A program made the translations under genes and the position numbers. 15,484 nt of DNA from positions 10,216 through 25,699 of the forward strand of contig DGUQ01000102.1 in the NCBI GenBank assembly GCA_002394725.1, given 5' to 3'. The notes beneath the pieces were generated by a model that saw only the letters and a list, made by a program, of their open reading frames with translations, was not told the origin of the DNA and made no database searches. The DNA comes from Ruminococcaceae bacterium UBA4306. GTDB lineage: Bacteria; Bacillota; Clostridia; Oscillospirales; Acutalibacteraceae. Positions 1-6,095 of this stretch are shown here, in pieces. Position 1 is the first letter of the stretch, and each line of letters starts with the position of its first letter.

Positions 1-467
1 CTCCGACCGAGGCTCCGGCTCCCACCGAGGCTCCGGCTCCCACTGTAGCTCCTTGCGTACACAACCTTAAGTTTGTCGCTCGTGTTGACGCTACTCCTGA
101 GGCTGACGGCGTAAAAGAGCATTATATCTGCTCCGAGTGCGGTCTGATGTTCGCTGATAGCGAAGGTACACAGGTTGTTACCGCTGCTGATCTCGTTATC
201 AAGTATGGTGAACCCACCGAGGCTCCCACTGAGGTTGTAGAGCCCACCGAGGCAGACGACAAGGGCGCTACCGATGATTCCGCAACTAAGGATTCCGCAA
301 CCAAGGATTCCTCTACCAAGGATTCCTCCACTAAGGATTCTGCTTCCACCCCCAAGACCGGTGATGCTTCCAACATGTATCTGTGGCTGATCATCACTCT
401 GGCTTCCATGGCAGGTGTTGTCGGTGTTCTGTACACCGCAAAGCGTAAGGGAATATTCACTAAATAA
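1..467 (+). CDS. Cell-wall-anchored surface protein, C-terminal part (sortase substrate)
   Basis: This is the C-terminal end of a surface protein; its start lies before the window and the reading frame begins at base 3. The visible part has Pro-Thr-Glu-Ala repeats (a wall-spanning stalk), then a small module with a Cys-x-x-His and later a Cys-x-x-Cys pair (about bases 51-150), of a type often repeated in clostridial surface proteins, then more PTE repeats and a run of KDSAT/KDSST repeats. It ends with a classical sorting signal: TPKTGD, about 20 hydrophobic residues, and a basic tail KRKGIFTK. A sortase should cut in PKTG and couple the protein to peptidoglycan. A class B sortase is encoded 0.9 kb downstream, and (S/P)PxTG-like motifs are known substrates of the C. 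difficile class B sortase, so the pair may belong together (inference). The ATG at 147 is internal and not the start. The function of the missing N-terminal part is unknown. Confidence 0.9.
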   Translation, partial: PTEAPAPTEAPAPTVAPCVHNLKFVARVDATPEADGVKEHYICSECGLMFADSEGTQVVTAADLVIKYGEPTEAPTEVVEPTEADDKGATDDSATKDSATKDSSTKDSSTKDSASTPKTGDASNMYLWLIITLASMAGVVGVLYTAKRKGIFTK

Positions 468-493
468 TATTCGCTAACCCTAAACAAATGGGC

Positions 494-527
494 GGCGACG
501 GGTTTCCGCCGTCGCCCTGATGTTTTT
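494..527 (+). terminator. Rho-independent terminator after the surface protein
   Basis: GGCGACGG (494-501) pairs perfectly with CCGTCGCC (509-516) and is followed within a few bases by a run of five T (523-527). It lies 27 bases after the stop codon of the surface protein. Confidence 0.75.
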
Positions 528-535
528 GGTATTGA

Positions 536-650
536 GTTTTCAGAGGGTCGGCACGATCGGTGTCAGCAGGATCGCTCTTTCCGATCGAAGATCTGACAGC
601 TGAATACTGAAAACATTCCGCGTAAAGACGCGGTATCAAGCAACCGCGGG
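536..650 (+). other. Structured intergenic stretch, possible leader RNA
   Basis: The 287 bases between the surface-protein stop and the next gene hold no convincing ORF after the terminator. Several helices can be read directly: GTTTTCAG (536-543) with CTGAAAAC (607-614) as an outer stem; inside it CGATCGG (554-560) with CCGATCG (581-587), and TGTCAG (561-566) with CTGACA (593-598). The two inner helices interleave, so they form either a pseudoknot or two alternative folds. A further stem CCGCGT/ACGCGG lies at 618-633. I could not match this to a riboswitch class I know. No good promoter is visible; TTGACG boxes at 663-668 and 704-709 lack a clear -10 partner. Confidence 0.35.
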
Positions 651-754
651 ACATAAATCCTTTTGACGGTTAAACGGATCAAATTCACCCCGGCGCCTTC
701 CCTTTGACGGACAGTTGCCGCACGGGGAATTTTATTTTATAAAGGATTGATACT

Positions 755-1363
755 ATGAGCTATACACCAAAAAGAGCGTCTTCTTCCTCCGAAGATAAAA
801 AGCCCGTATCTGCCGCAAGAGCAGCAAATGCAATGTCCGCTGCCGATCAGAAAAAGAAGAAAACGCTGACCATCGCGATCGTCGTGGTCCTCTGCGTCGT
901 GATCGCTGTTTCTCTGCTGTTCATCCTCGCTCCCTCCGACGGCTCCTTCCTCGGTATTCACGGCGCTGGCGTGATCTCCGGATCGGGCAGGGGAAACGGC
1001 GCTCAGATTCAGGACGGCACTACGATCATCTCCACATATTATCAAGGCGGCATACTGCCGACCTCCGCTGACCGTCATGATATCCACTTAGCCGCGAACG
1101 GCGGCGCGAACGCGTCCGATTTGCTCGGCAAATGGCGGCTCGATCAGGGTACGACCTATGTCTTTGACGGACAGGGCAGAGGTATCATGCTCACGGGCGT
1201 CGATAACTACACCTTCCTGTACAGCGCCGAAAACGGCAAGCTGGGCATTGATATGGATACCATCGCCGGCAATGATTTTGAATATGATTATTCCGTCAAC
1301 GGAGATACGCTCACCATGACCCGCGACGGCAAAACCTATACCCTGAAGAAGGAAGCAGAGTGA
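755..1363 (+). CDS. Membrane-anchored protein with lipocalin-like (DUF5640-like) outer domain
   Basis: A 202-residue protein with a basic, Ser/Ala-rich cytoplasmic N-terminus (1-36, ending in four Lys), one membrane segment (about 37-59) and an outer part. Residues about 123-200 read like the small lipocalin-like domains annotated as DUF5640 in clostridia: a LLGKW opening, a TTYVFDGQGRG strand and turn, then YSVNGDTLTMT and a closing KTYTLKK strand. Ligand and role are unknown. The start at 755 has AAAGGA (741-746) eight bases upstream. Its stop codon overlaps the GTG start of the sortase (GTGA at 1360-1363), so the two are translationally coupled and probably work in the same envelope process. 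It has no sorting signal of its own and is held by the membrane segment. Domain assignment is by pattern and moderately sure; the topology is well supported. Confidence 0.75.
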   Translation: MSYTPKRASSSSEDKKPVSAARAANAMSAADQKKKKTLTIAIVVVLCVVIAVSLLFILAPSDGSFLGIHGAGVISGSGRGNGAQIQDGTTIISTYYQGGILPTSADRHDIHLAANGGANASDLLGKWRLDQGTTYVFDGQGRGIMLTGVDNYTFLYSAENGKLGIDMDTIAGNDFEYDYSVNGDTLTMTRDGKTYTLKKEAE

Positions 1364-2292
1364 GACACGTAAGACCCGAGCCGCAGCGGCATATGCGCGG
1401 TGACGCGCGCGGCAGAGCCCCTCAGAGAATCGCGCGCGCCGTACCGACCGAGCATACAGAGAATAAGACGCAGTCCCCTGTTCCTTCCCCGCAAAAGAAA
1501 AAGGGAAAGACCGCCGTTATTGTCATCCTCTCGATCTTCATCGTCGGTTTCCTTGTCGGTGTGACGATGCTTTTGATCACGCTGATCAGGGCATGGAACG
1601 AGCAAAAGACCTTTGACGATCTGTCCAACATGGTGATGGACACCGATGAGAGGAATGAGGACGGCTCCCTGCGCAAATATGATGAGCTGTACAACAAAAA
1701 CCCCGATTTCTTCGGCTGGCTGAAGATCGAGGGCACGAAGATCGATTACCCCGTCATGTACAAGCCCGAGGATCCGGAGTATTATCTCCACCGTGATTTC
1801 TACGGTAATTACTCCGACAGCGGCATGCTTTTCATCGACGGCGAATGTCCGAGGGTGAGCAATTACTATCTGATCTACGGTCATCATATGAACAACGGTT
1901 CCATGTTTGGTGAGCTGCCGAAATACGCGAAAGCGGATTTTTATCAGGATCACAAGACCATCTTCTTTGATACCCGTTACGAAAACCGCGATTACGAGGT
2001 CGTAGCGGCGTTCTACGGAAAGATCTATGATACATCCGAGGAGGACGATCACTTCTGCTACTACAAGTACAAGAATCTGACCTCCGAGACAAAGTTCAAT
2101 GAATATGTCAAAAACGTCAAAGCGAACGCGATCTATGAGACCGGTATCACGCCGCAATTCGGCGACGAGCTGATCACGCTGTCGACCTGCAATTACCACA
2201 CCGAGGACGGCAGATTTGTCGTTGTCGCGCGCAGGATCAAGGATACCGGGAAGAGCGCGAACGCCTCCGCGTCTGCTTCAAAGACCCAATAA
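1360..2292 (+). CDS. Class B sortase
   Basis: Transpeptidase that cuts a C-terminal sorting signal and joins the protein to the cell wall on the outer face of the membrane. The 310-residue protein has a long basic cytoplasmic tail, one membrane segment (about 51-76) and a sortase catalytic domain (about 100-295). Catalytic residues are visible: His175 in YGHHMNNGSMF, Cys277 in TLSTCNY, and Arg285 in GRFVVVA. The YGHH motif, the long helix-containing insert between His and Cys, and the Cys-to-Arg spacing fit class B rather than class A. The start chosen is GTG at 1360, overlapping the previous stop (GTGA), with AAGGAAG just upstream; an in-frame ATG at 1393 is the alternative. A likely substrate is the PKTG protein at the left edge of the window. 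Class B sortases are often dedicated to few substrates, which suits the local pairing. Confidence 0.92.
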   Translation: MRHVRPEPQRHMRGDARGRAPQRIARAVPTEHTENKTQSPVPSPQKKKGKTAVIVILSIFIVGFLVGVTMLLITLIRAWNEQKTFDDLSNMVMDTDERNEDGSLRKYDELYNKNPDFFGWLKIEGTKIDYPVMYKPEDPEYYLHRDFYGNYSDSGMLFIDGECPRVSNYYLIYGHHMNNGSMFGELPKYAKADFYQDHKTIFFDTRYENRDYEVVAAFYGKIYDTSEEDDHFCYYKYKNLTSETKFNEYVKNVKANAIYETGITPQFGDELITLSTCNYHTEDGRFVVVARRIKDTGKSANASASASKTQ

Positions 2293-2350
2293 TACAACCG
2301 TTTTTCAGCTTGACAAAAAAGTTTTGGTTTTTTTAGAAGAAAACGCCTTT

Positions 2351-2390
2351 CAATCTTGTTAAAAGATTGTGAATTCTTATTTTTATTGTA
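2351..2390 (+). terminator. Possible weak terminator after the sortase
   Basis: CAATCTT (2351-2357) pairs with AAGATTG (2363-2369) around a 5-base loop and is followed by a T-rich stretch. The stem is AT-rich and the T run is interrupted, so termination may be partial. Confidence 0.35.
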
Positions 2391-2398
2391 TTTTTGTA

Positions 2399-2427
2399 TT
2401 GCACTTTTTTGAAATCTTTGTTACAAT
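2399..2427 (+). promoter_or_regulatory. Sigma-A promoter of the dockerin protein gene
   Basis: TTGCAC (2399-2404), 17 bases, TACAAT (2422-2427). Transcription would start near 2434, giving a leader of about 80 bases that contains a short GCGG/CCGC hairpin followed by five T. Confidence 0.65.
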
Positions 2428-2512
2428 GAAGTAAATAAACGGGCGTTGCGGTTCGATCCGCTTTTTGAGCAGCTGCATCGTCGGGTATTAATAACTTTTA
2501 GGAGGAATTCTT

Positions 2513-3580
2513 ATGAGAAAATTTCTGAGCATTTTGCTCGCTGTACTGATGGTTGCTTCTGTATCTGTCATGTCCTTCAGCGCTGCTGATACCGAAGTTC
2601 AGACCGCCACCGTTACGCTGAAGAATATCTTCGGCGATACCGTTACCGAGACGTATGCAGTCGGCGATACCATCACTGCTTACACCTACCTCAACGCAAG
2701 TGAGATCAACGATGGTAAGATCGGCTCTATTCACGGAAAGCAGTTCTACTCCCACGATGTACTCGAGCTCGTTGCCGAGTATACCGAAACCGATGGTATT
2801 ACGAGTGATCTCTCCGCGATGTTCCCTGTTACCAAGGACAATACAATGGCAAGCGGTCACTGGACCACTTCCGTAGAGTATAAGGATATGGGCGCGGTCT
2901 ATTACAACGCTTCCATCCCTTCATTGTCAGGCTTCCCGTTCAATGCCGACGACGCGGCTCTGATCGTAGTCAACTATAAGGTCAAGGCTGCCGGCAACGC
3001 TGAGATCAACAATGAGATGGTCACGCTGGCATCTTCTGACACGGATCTTACCGGAATCGTCGAGAACGGTGTGACGGTGAAAAACAACTTCACCATGCCG
3101 ATCGCTCTGTCCAAGCCCGTTATTCCCGTACCGACACCCGGTTCTACTGTCAGCGGTAATATTACCAGCTTTGAAACAACGGATACTGCTTCCGATACGG
3201 TTACCCTCACTCTGACCGGTACTGACAATAACTTTACCGGTACCACCACCGGCACTACCGCATATTCCTTCAGTAATGTTCCCAACGGTACCTACACTTT
3301 GACTGTTGCTAAGGATAACCACGCTACCCGTACCTATGACATTACCGTATCCGGTGAGCTTGCTAAGGATGTCCAGATCAACCCGCTGGGCGACGCTGAC
3401 CTCGACGGAATTGTTATGGCTAACGATGCAATGCTGGCGTTCCAGATCTCTTCCGGTACTGATGCAGACGATTATGCAAAGAAGTGCTCGGACGCAGATT
3501 TAGATGGTGTTGTTATGGCAAATGACGCAATGATGATTTTCCAGCAGGCTTCCGGCAGTAACGTTGTGTGGACTGTTTGA
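2513..3580 (+). CDS. Secreted dockerin protein with a cohesin-like N-terminal region
   Basis: A 355-residue exported protein. Residues 1 to about 24 are a signal peptide (basic start, hydrophobic core, SFSA before the cut). Residues about 28-200 have the strand pattern of cohesin-like beta-sandwiches: VGDTIT near the start, a FYSHDVLELV stretch, and a late VVNYKVKAAGNAEI strand. Residues about 206-291 look like a carboxypeptidase-regulatory-like Ig-fold domain (YSFSNVPNGTYTLTV). The C-terminus is a type I dockerin with two calcium loops, D294-A-D-L-D-G and D327-A-D-L-D-G, each followed by VMANDAM. Dockerins bind cohesins to build cellulosome- or amylosome-type complexes. No catalytic domain is present, so a structural, adaptor or binding role is likely. 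Start: AGGAGG at 2500-2505, seven bases before ATG. It has its own promoter and terminator. The dockerin call is firm; the cohesin-like call is tentative. Confidence 0.88.
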   Translation: MRKFLSILLAVLMVASVSVMSFSAADTEVQTATVTLKNIFGDTVTETYAVGDTITAYTYLNASEINDGKIGSIHGKQFYSHDVLELVAEYTETDGITSDLSAMFPVTKDNTMASGHWTTSVEYKDMGAVYYNASIPSLSGFPFNADDAALIVVNYKVKAAGNAEINNEMVTLASSDTDLTGIVENGVTVKNNFTMPIALSKPVIPVPTPGSTVSGNITSFETTDTASDTVTLTLTGTDNNFTGTTTGTTAYSFSNVPNGTYTLTVAKDNHATRTYDITVSGELAKDVQINPLGDADLDGIVMANDAMLAFQISSGTDADDYAKKCSDADLDGVVMANDAMMIFQQASGSNVVWTV

Positions 3581-3606
3581 TTTCGCTGAATTATTATTTG
3601 ATACTG

Positions 3607-3637
3607 CCCCCATCTCTTATGAGATGGGGGTTTTGTT
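3607..3637 (+). terminator. Strong rho-independent terminator
   Basis: CCCCCATCTC (3607-3616) and GAGATGGGGG (3621-3630) form a perfect 10-bp stem with a TTAT loop, followed by TTTTGTT. It ends the dockerin gene, five bases before the next promoter. Confidence 0.95.
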
Positions 3638-3641
3638 ATGG

Positions 3642-3670
3642 TTGACATTATTCGCTCTTTCGATTATACT
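3642..3670 (+). promoter_or_regulatory. Near-consensus sigma-A promoter of the solute-binding protein gene
   Basis: TTGACA (3642-3647), 17 bases, TATACT (3665-3670). Transcription would begin near 3677, leaving a leader of about 75 bases. The promoter begins directly behind the preceding terminator. Confidence 0.85.
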
Positions 3671-3752
3671 GATAATGATATATTAGGTGGATTATGCACG
3701 CGGAGCAATCGGTATGCTTTGATGCCGTTCACTTATGATAGGAGTATGCAGA

Positions 3753-5033
3753 ATGAGATCCAAAAGAATAATCGCACTGTTGATTTGCGTCATGCTGGTC
3801 GTGTCGATGACAGCCTGTTCCTTCGGCGGCGCCAAGGGTTCGGTATACTGGCTGAATTTCAAGCCCGAGCTGGACGAAACGCTCCGCACGCTGGCGGAAA
3901 AGTATAAGGAACAGACCGGTGTCTCCGTCAAGATCGAAACGCCCGAGAGCGGCACTTATCTGCAGGCGCTGCAGGAAGAAATGAACACCAAGAATCCGCC
4001 CACACTGTTTGTTGTCAATAATCAGGACGTCGCGGACGCATGGAAGGATGAGATCCTCGATTTGACGGGTACTCCGATCTACAGCGAGTTGAATACGGCT
4101 TCCTATAACCTGACGAACGAGGAGGGCAAGATCCTCGCGATCCCATACTGTCTGGAGTGCTACGGCATTGCCGTCAACCCCGATCTGCTCAGCAAGGTCG
4201 GCTACTCGGTCGATAATATCACCAACTTCGCAACGCTCAAGACTGTGGTGGAGACGATCCATCAAAACGCTTCATGGCTGGGCTTTGACGCCTTCTGCTC
4301 ACCCGATCTGGACGCGGATTCCTCATGGCGCGTTACGGGGCATCTGGCAAACCTCGAGTATTATTATGAGGAGCAGGCTTCCGGCACATGGAAGGAGGCG
4401 CCTGCCTCCATCACCGGCGCTTATTTGCCGAACTACAAGAATCTCTATGACCTTTGCATCAATAACGCGGTCACCAAGCCCGAGGAGCTGGCTAAGGGCG
4501 GTCACAACCCGACGGAGGAGTTCACCTCGCGGAAGGCGGCGTTCTTCCTGACCGGCTCGTGGGATTACGCAAAGCTCTCTGCCGCTGTACCGAACGTGAC
4601 CATGATCCCGTATTACTGCGGCGTCAACGGCGAGGAAAAGGCAGGACTCAACAGCGGTTCGGAGAACTTCTGGGCAGTCAACGGCGGTATCCCTCAGGAT
4701 GATCAAGAGGCTACGATGAACTTCATGAAGTGGCTGGTCACCGATGAAGAGGCGAGCAACATGATGGTCGGTCAGGTCGGTAATATGCCGTATAAGAACG
4801 CGGCAAAATCCGATAACGGCTTTTTGGCAAAACAGAACGAGCTGATCAAGAACGGCTGCTACAAGATGGATTGGGCAATGCTTTATCAGCCCAACTCCGT
4901 CACCTACCGTGAGGAGCTTGTCACCGCGCTTTCCGCCTATAACGCCGATCGCTCCGACGCGAACTGGGCGAAGGTAAAAGAGGCGTTCGTCGATAACTGG
5001 GCAAAGCAGTACGCCGCCGTCAATAATAAGTAA
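3753..5033 (+). CDS. Extracellular solute-binding lipoprotein, family 1 (ABC sugar-type)
   Basis: A 426-residue substrate-binding lipoprotein of the kind that feeds ABC importers of sugars or oligosaccharides. It begins with a basic, hydrophobic signal peptide and a lipobox SMTAC with Cys22 as the lipidated residue. The mature part follows family 1 order: an early strand and helix (VYWLNFKPELDETL), a LFVVNNQDVADAWK stretch, IPYCLECYGIAVN near the hinge, and late features FFLTGSWDYAKL and ENFWAVNGG that are typical of this family. Start chosen at 3753 because AGGAG (3740-3744) lies eight bases upstream and the signal peptide then starts cleanly; the in-frame ATG at 3735 lies upstream of that Shine-Dalgarno. 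No permease or ATPase gene is nearby, so it is an orphan that must use transport proteins encoded elsewhere. The ligand cannot be told from sequence. Confidence 0.9.
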   Translation: MRSKRIIALLICVMLVVSMTACSFGGAKGSVYWLNFKPELDETLRTLAEKYKEQTGVSVKIETPESGTYLQALQEEMNTKNPPTLFVVNNQDVADAWKDEILDLTGTPIYSELNTASYNLTNEEGKILAIPYCLECYGIAVNPDLLSKVGYSVDNITNFATLKTVVETIHQNASWLGFDAFCSPDLDADSSWRVTGHLANLEYYYEEQASGTWKEAPASITGAYLPNYKNLYDLCINNAVTKPEELAKGGHNPTEEFTSRKAAFFLTGSWDYAKLSAAVPNVTMIPYYCGVNGEEKAGLNSGSENFWAVNGGIPQDDQEATMNFMKWLVTDEEASNMMVGQVGNMPYKNAAKSDNGFLAKQNELIKNGCYKMDWAMLYQPNSVTYREELVTALSAYNADRSDANWAKVKEAFVDNWAKQYAAVNNK

Positions 5034-5044
5034 TATAAAAAACA

Positions 5045-5074
5045 ATGCGTGTCGGATAACCGGCACGCATTTTT
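5045..5074. terminator. Bidirectional terminator between converging genes
   Basis: ATGCGTGTCGG (5045-5055) pairs with CCGGCACGCAT (5060-5070), with one G-U pair and an ATAA loop. TTTTT follows on the plus strand, and an A-run precedes it so that the minus strand also ends in T. It can serve both the binding-protein gene and the converging gene at 5160-5849. Confidence 0.85.
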
Positions 5075-5101
5075 GCTACTTAGTATTAGTGATGGATCTT
5101 T

Positions 5102-5152
5102 GTCATTACGAAGCCCCGGACAAGCGTGTCCGGGGCTGTGCAATCTCAACCG
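5102..5152. repeat. Palindromic intergenic repeat, copy 1
   Basis: The flanks GTCATTACGA and GTGCAATCTCAACCG enclose a perfect 11-bp stem, AGCCCCGGACA (5112-5122) with TGTCCGGGGCT (5127-5137), loop AGCG. No T-run follows on either strand, so it is not a typical terminator. The same flanks recur at 7439-7480 with a different stem. A 9-base direct repeat TTAGTATTA lies on both sides (5080-5088 and 5154-5162). Confidence 0.7.
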
Positions 5153-5159
5153 ATTAGTA

Positions 5160-5849
5160 TTACCCGATCTGGGTGACATTCAGGTTGCTGTCAACCTGCA
5201 CGGTCATGTTGACGGGCTGCTGTACGCCGTCGGCGGTGTTGTAATACAGGGTGAGGGACGCGGTGCCCGGGGCAACACCGGTGATGTTGAAGTCATACTG
5301 CTTGGTGTTGAAGTCGTAATTACAGCTGACGCTGACGATACCGCCGCCGCCCGAATAGGTCCAGTCATAGCCGTAGGAGGTCTGACCCGTAGCGGTGTAG
5401 TGCAGGACGTTGCCGCTGCTGTGAGAGCCGCCCTCGGCAGCTGAGGAGGAAGCAGTCTGTGACGACGCGTCGGAAGAAGCCGAAGAGGATGAGGTATCGG
5501 GGAGCGTCGCCTGCTGCGCGTCGGCGTTGTTGGAGGATGCGATGTTGTTCAGCGCCGGATCTCTCGCAGGCTGTGTTGACTGCGGTGTGGTAGCGGTTGT
5601 TGTTTCGGACGCCTTTGTTTCAGAGGCGATGGTCGCGGTCACGGTGGTGGGCTCGGTATCAGCCGGCTTCTTGTTCTTGCCGACTAAGGCGACGACCGCC
5701 ACGATAATGCCGATGATCACCGCCGCGGCGATGACGATCACCAGAATGCTTGAGATACGGCTCTTTCTTCTGGTCTGCTCTCTTCTTTCCATTCGGTCAC
5801 GCTCGATGGCGTTCGGTTCATGGTCATCATAATAATCTTTATTTGCCAT
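5160..5849 (-). CDS. Single-pass membrane protein with Ser/Thr stalk and chagasin-like or Ig-like outer domain
   Basis: A 229-residue protein with an Arg/Glu-rich cytoplasmic N-terminus (1-32), one membrane segment (about 33-56), a long Ser/Thr/Ala-rich linker (about 65-146) and a compact beta-rich C-terminal domain (about 148-229). That domain has SYGYDWTY (158-165) and ITGVAPGTASLTLYY (189-203). These resemble the NPTTGYxW and pG-t-l-l-Y elements of chagasin-family (I42) protease inhibitors, but the first motif is incomplete, so a generic bacterial Ig-like domain is equally possible. If chagasin-like, it would restrain cysteine proteases outside the cell (inference). AGGAG lies seven bases before the ATG at 5849 and a strong promoter lies at 5891-5919. 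The stop codon overlaps a 9-base direct repeat next to the palindromic element. No neighbour suggests its role. Confidence 0.8.
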   Translation of the reverse strand: MANKDYYDDHEPNAIERDRMERREQTRRKSRISSILVIVIAAAVIIGIIVAVVALVGKNKKPADTEPTTVTATIASETKASETTTATTPQSTQPARDPALNNIASSNNADAQQATLPDTSSSSASSDASSQTASSSAAEGGSHSSGNVLHYTATGQTSYGYDWTYSGGGGIVSVSCNYDFNTKQYDFNITGVAPGTASLTLYYNTADGVQQPVNMTVQVDSNLNVTQIG

Positions 5850-5890
5850 ATGGTTACTCCTATCTCGATATATTCTTTTTCCGCAAACAC

Positions 5891-5919
5891 ATTATAACTG
5901 ACATAATTCTTTAAAGCAA
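5891..5919 (-). promoter_or_regulatory. Sigma-A promoter of the minus-strand membrane protein gene
   Basis: Read on the minus strand: TTGCTT (5919-5914), 17 bases, TATAAT (5896-5891), about 40 bases before the start codon. Confidence 0.8.
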
Positions 5920-6035
5920 GATAAATCGACGAAAATTTACAAACGATTCAAGATTTTTCTTTCGCGCAATGCCATTGTCGGCAAAAATCATAAAACTGAT
6001 CGGCACAGCGCTGAAAAACTCGGCACTTCCTCGGC

Positions 6036-6063
6036 TTGCCAAATCGTGCAATTGTGCTATAAT
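6036..6063 (+). promoter_or_regulatory. Sigma-A promoter of the CobW-family gene
   Basis: TTGCCA (6036-6041), 16 bases, TATAAT (6058-6063). The start codon is 33 bases downstream of the -10 box. I see no convincing Zur-type palindrome around it. Confidence 0.75.
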
Positions 6064-6095
6064 ACAAATGTAACTTATATAAAGGACTGATAGAT

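Noticed and set aside
2310..2338. TTGACA promoter just after the sortase stop
   Set aside because: The -10 partner (TTAGAA) is poor, and TTGCAC-17-TACAAT at 2399-2427 is better placed for the dockerin gene.
3638..3907. Plus-strand ORF beginning in the terminator tail
   Set aside because: It covers the promoter and leader of the binding-protein gene and overlaps it out of frame, with no family resemblance.
5112..5137. Strong hairpin as terminator of the minus-strand gene
   Set aside because: No T-run on either strand; the better bidirectional terminator is at 5045-5074, and the hairpin belongs to a repeat family.
6040..6065. Possible Zur operator (AAATCGTGCAATTGTGC) over the CobW-family promoter
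   Set aside because: It does not form a proper Zur-type palindrome; only the first few bases resemble one arm.
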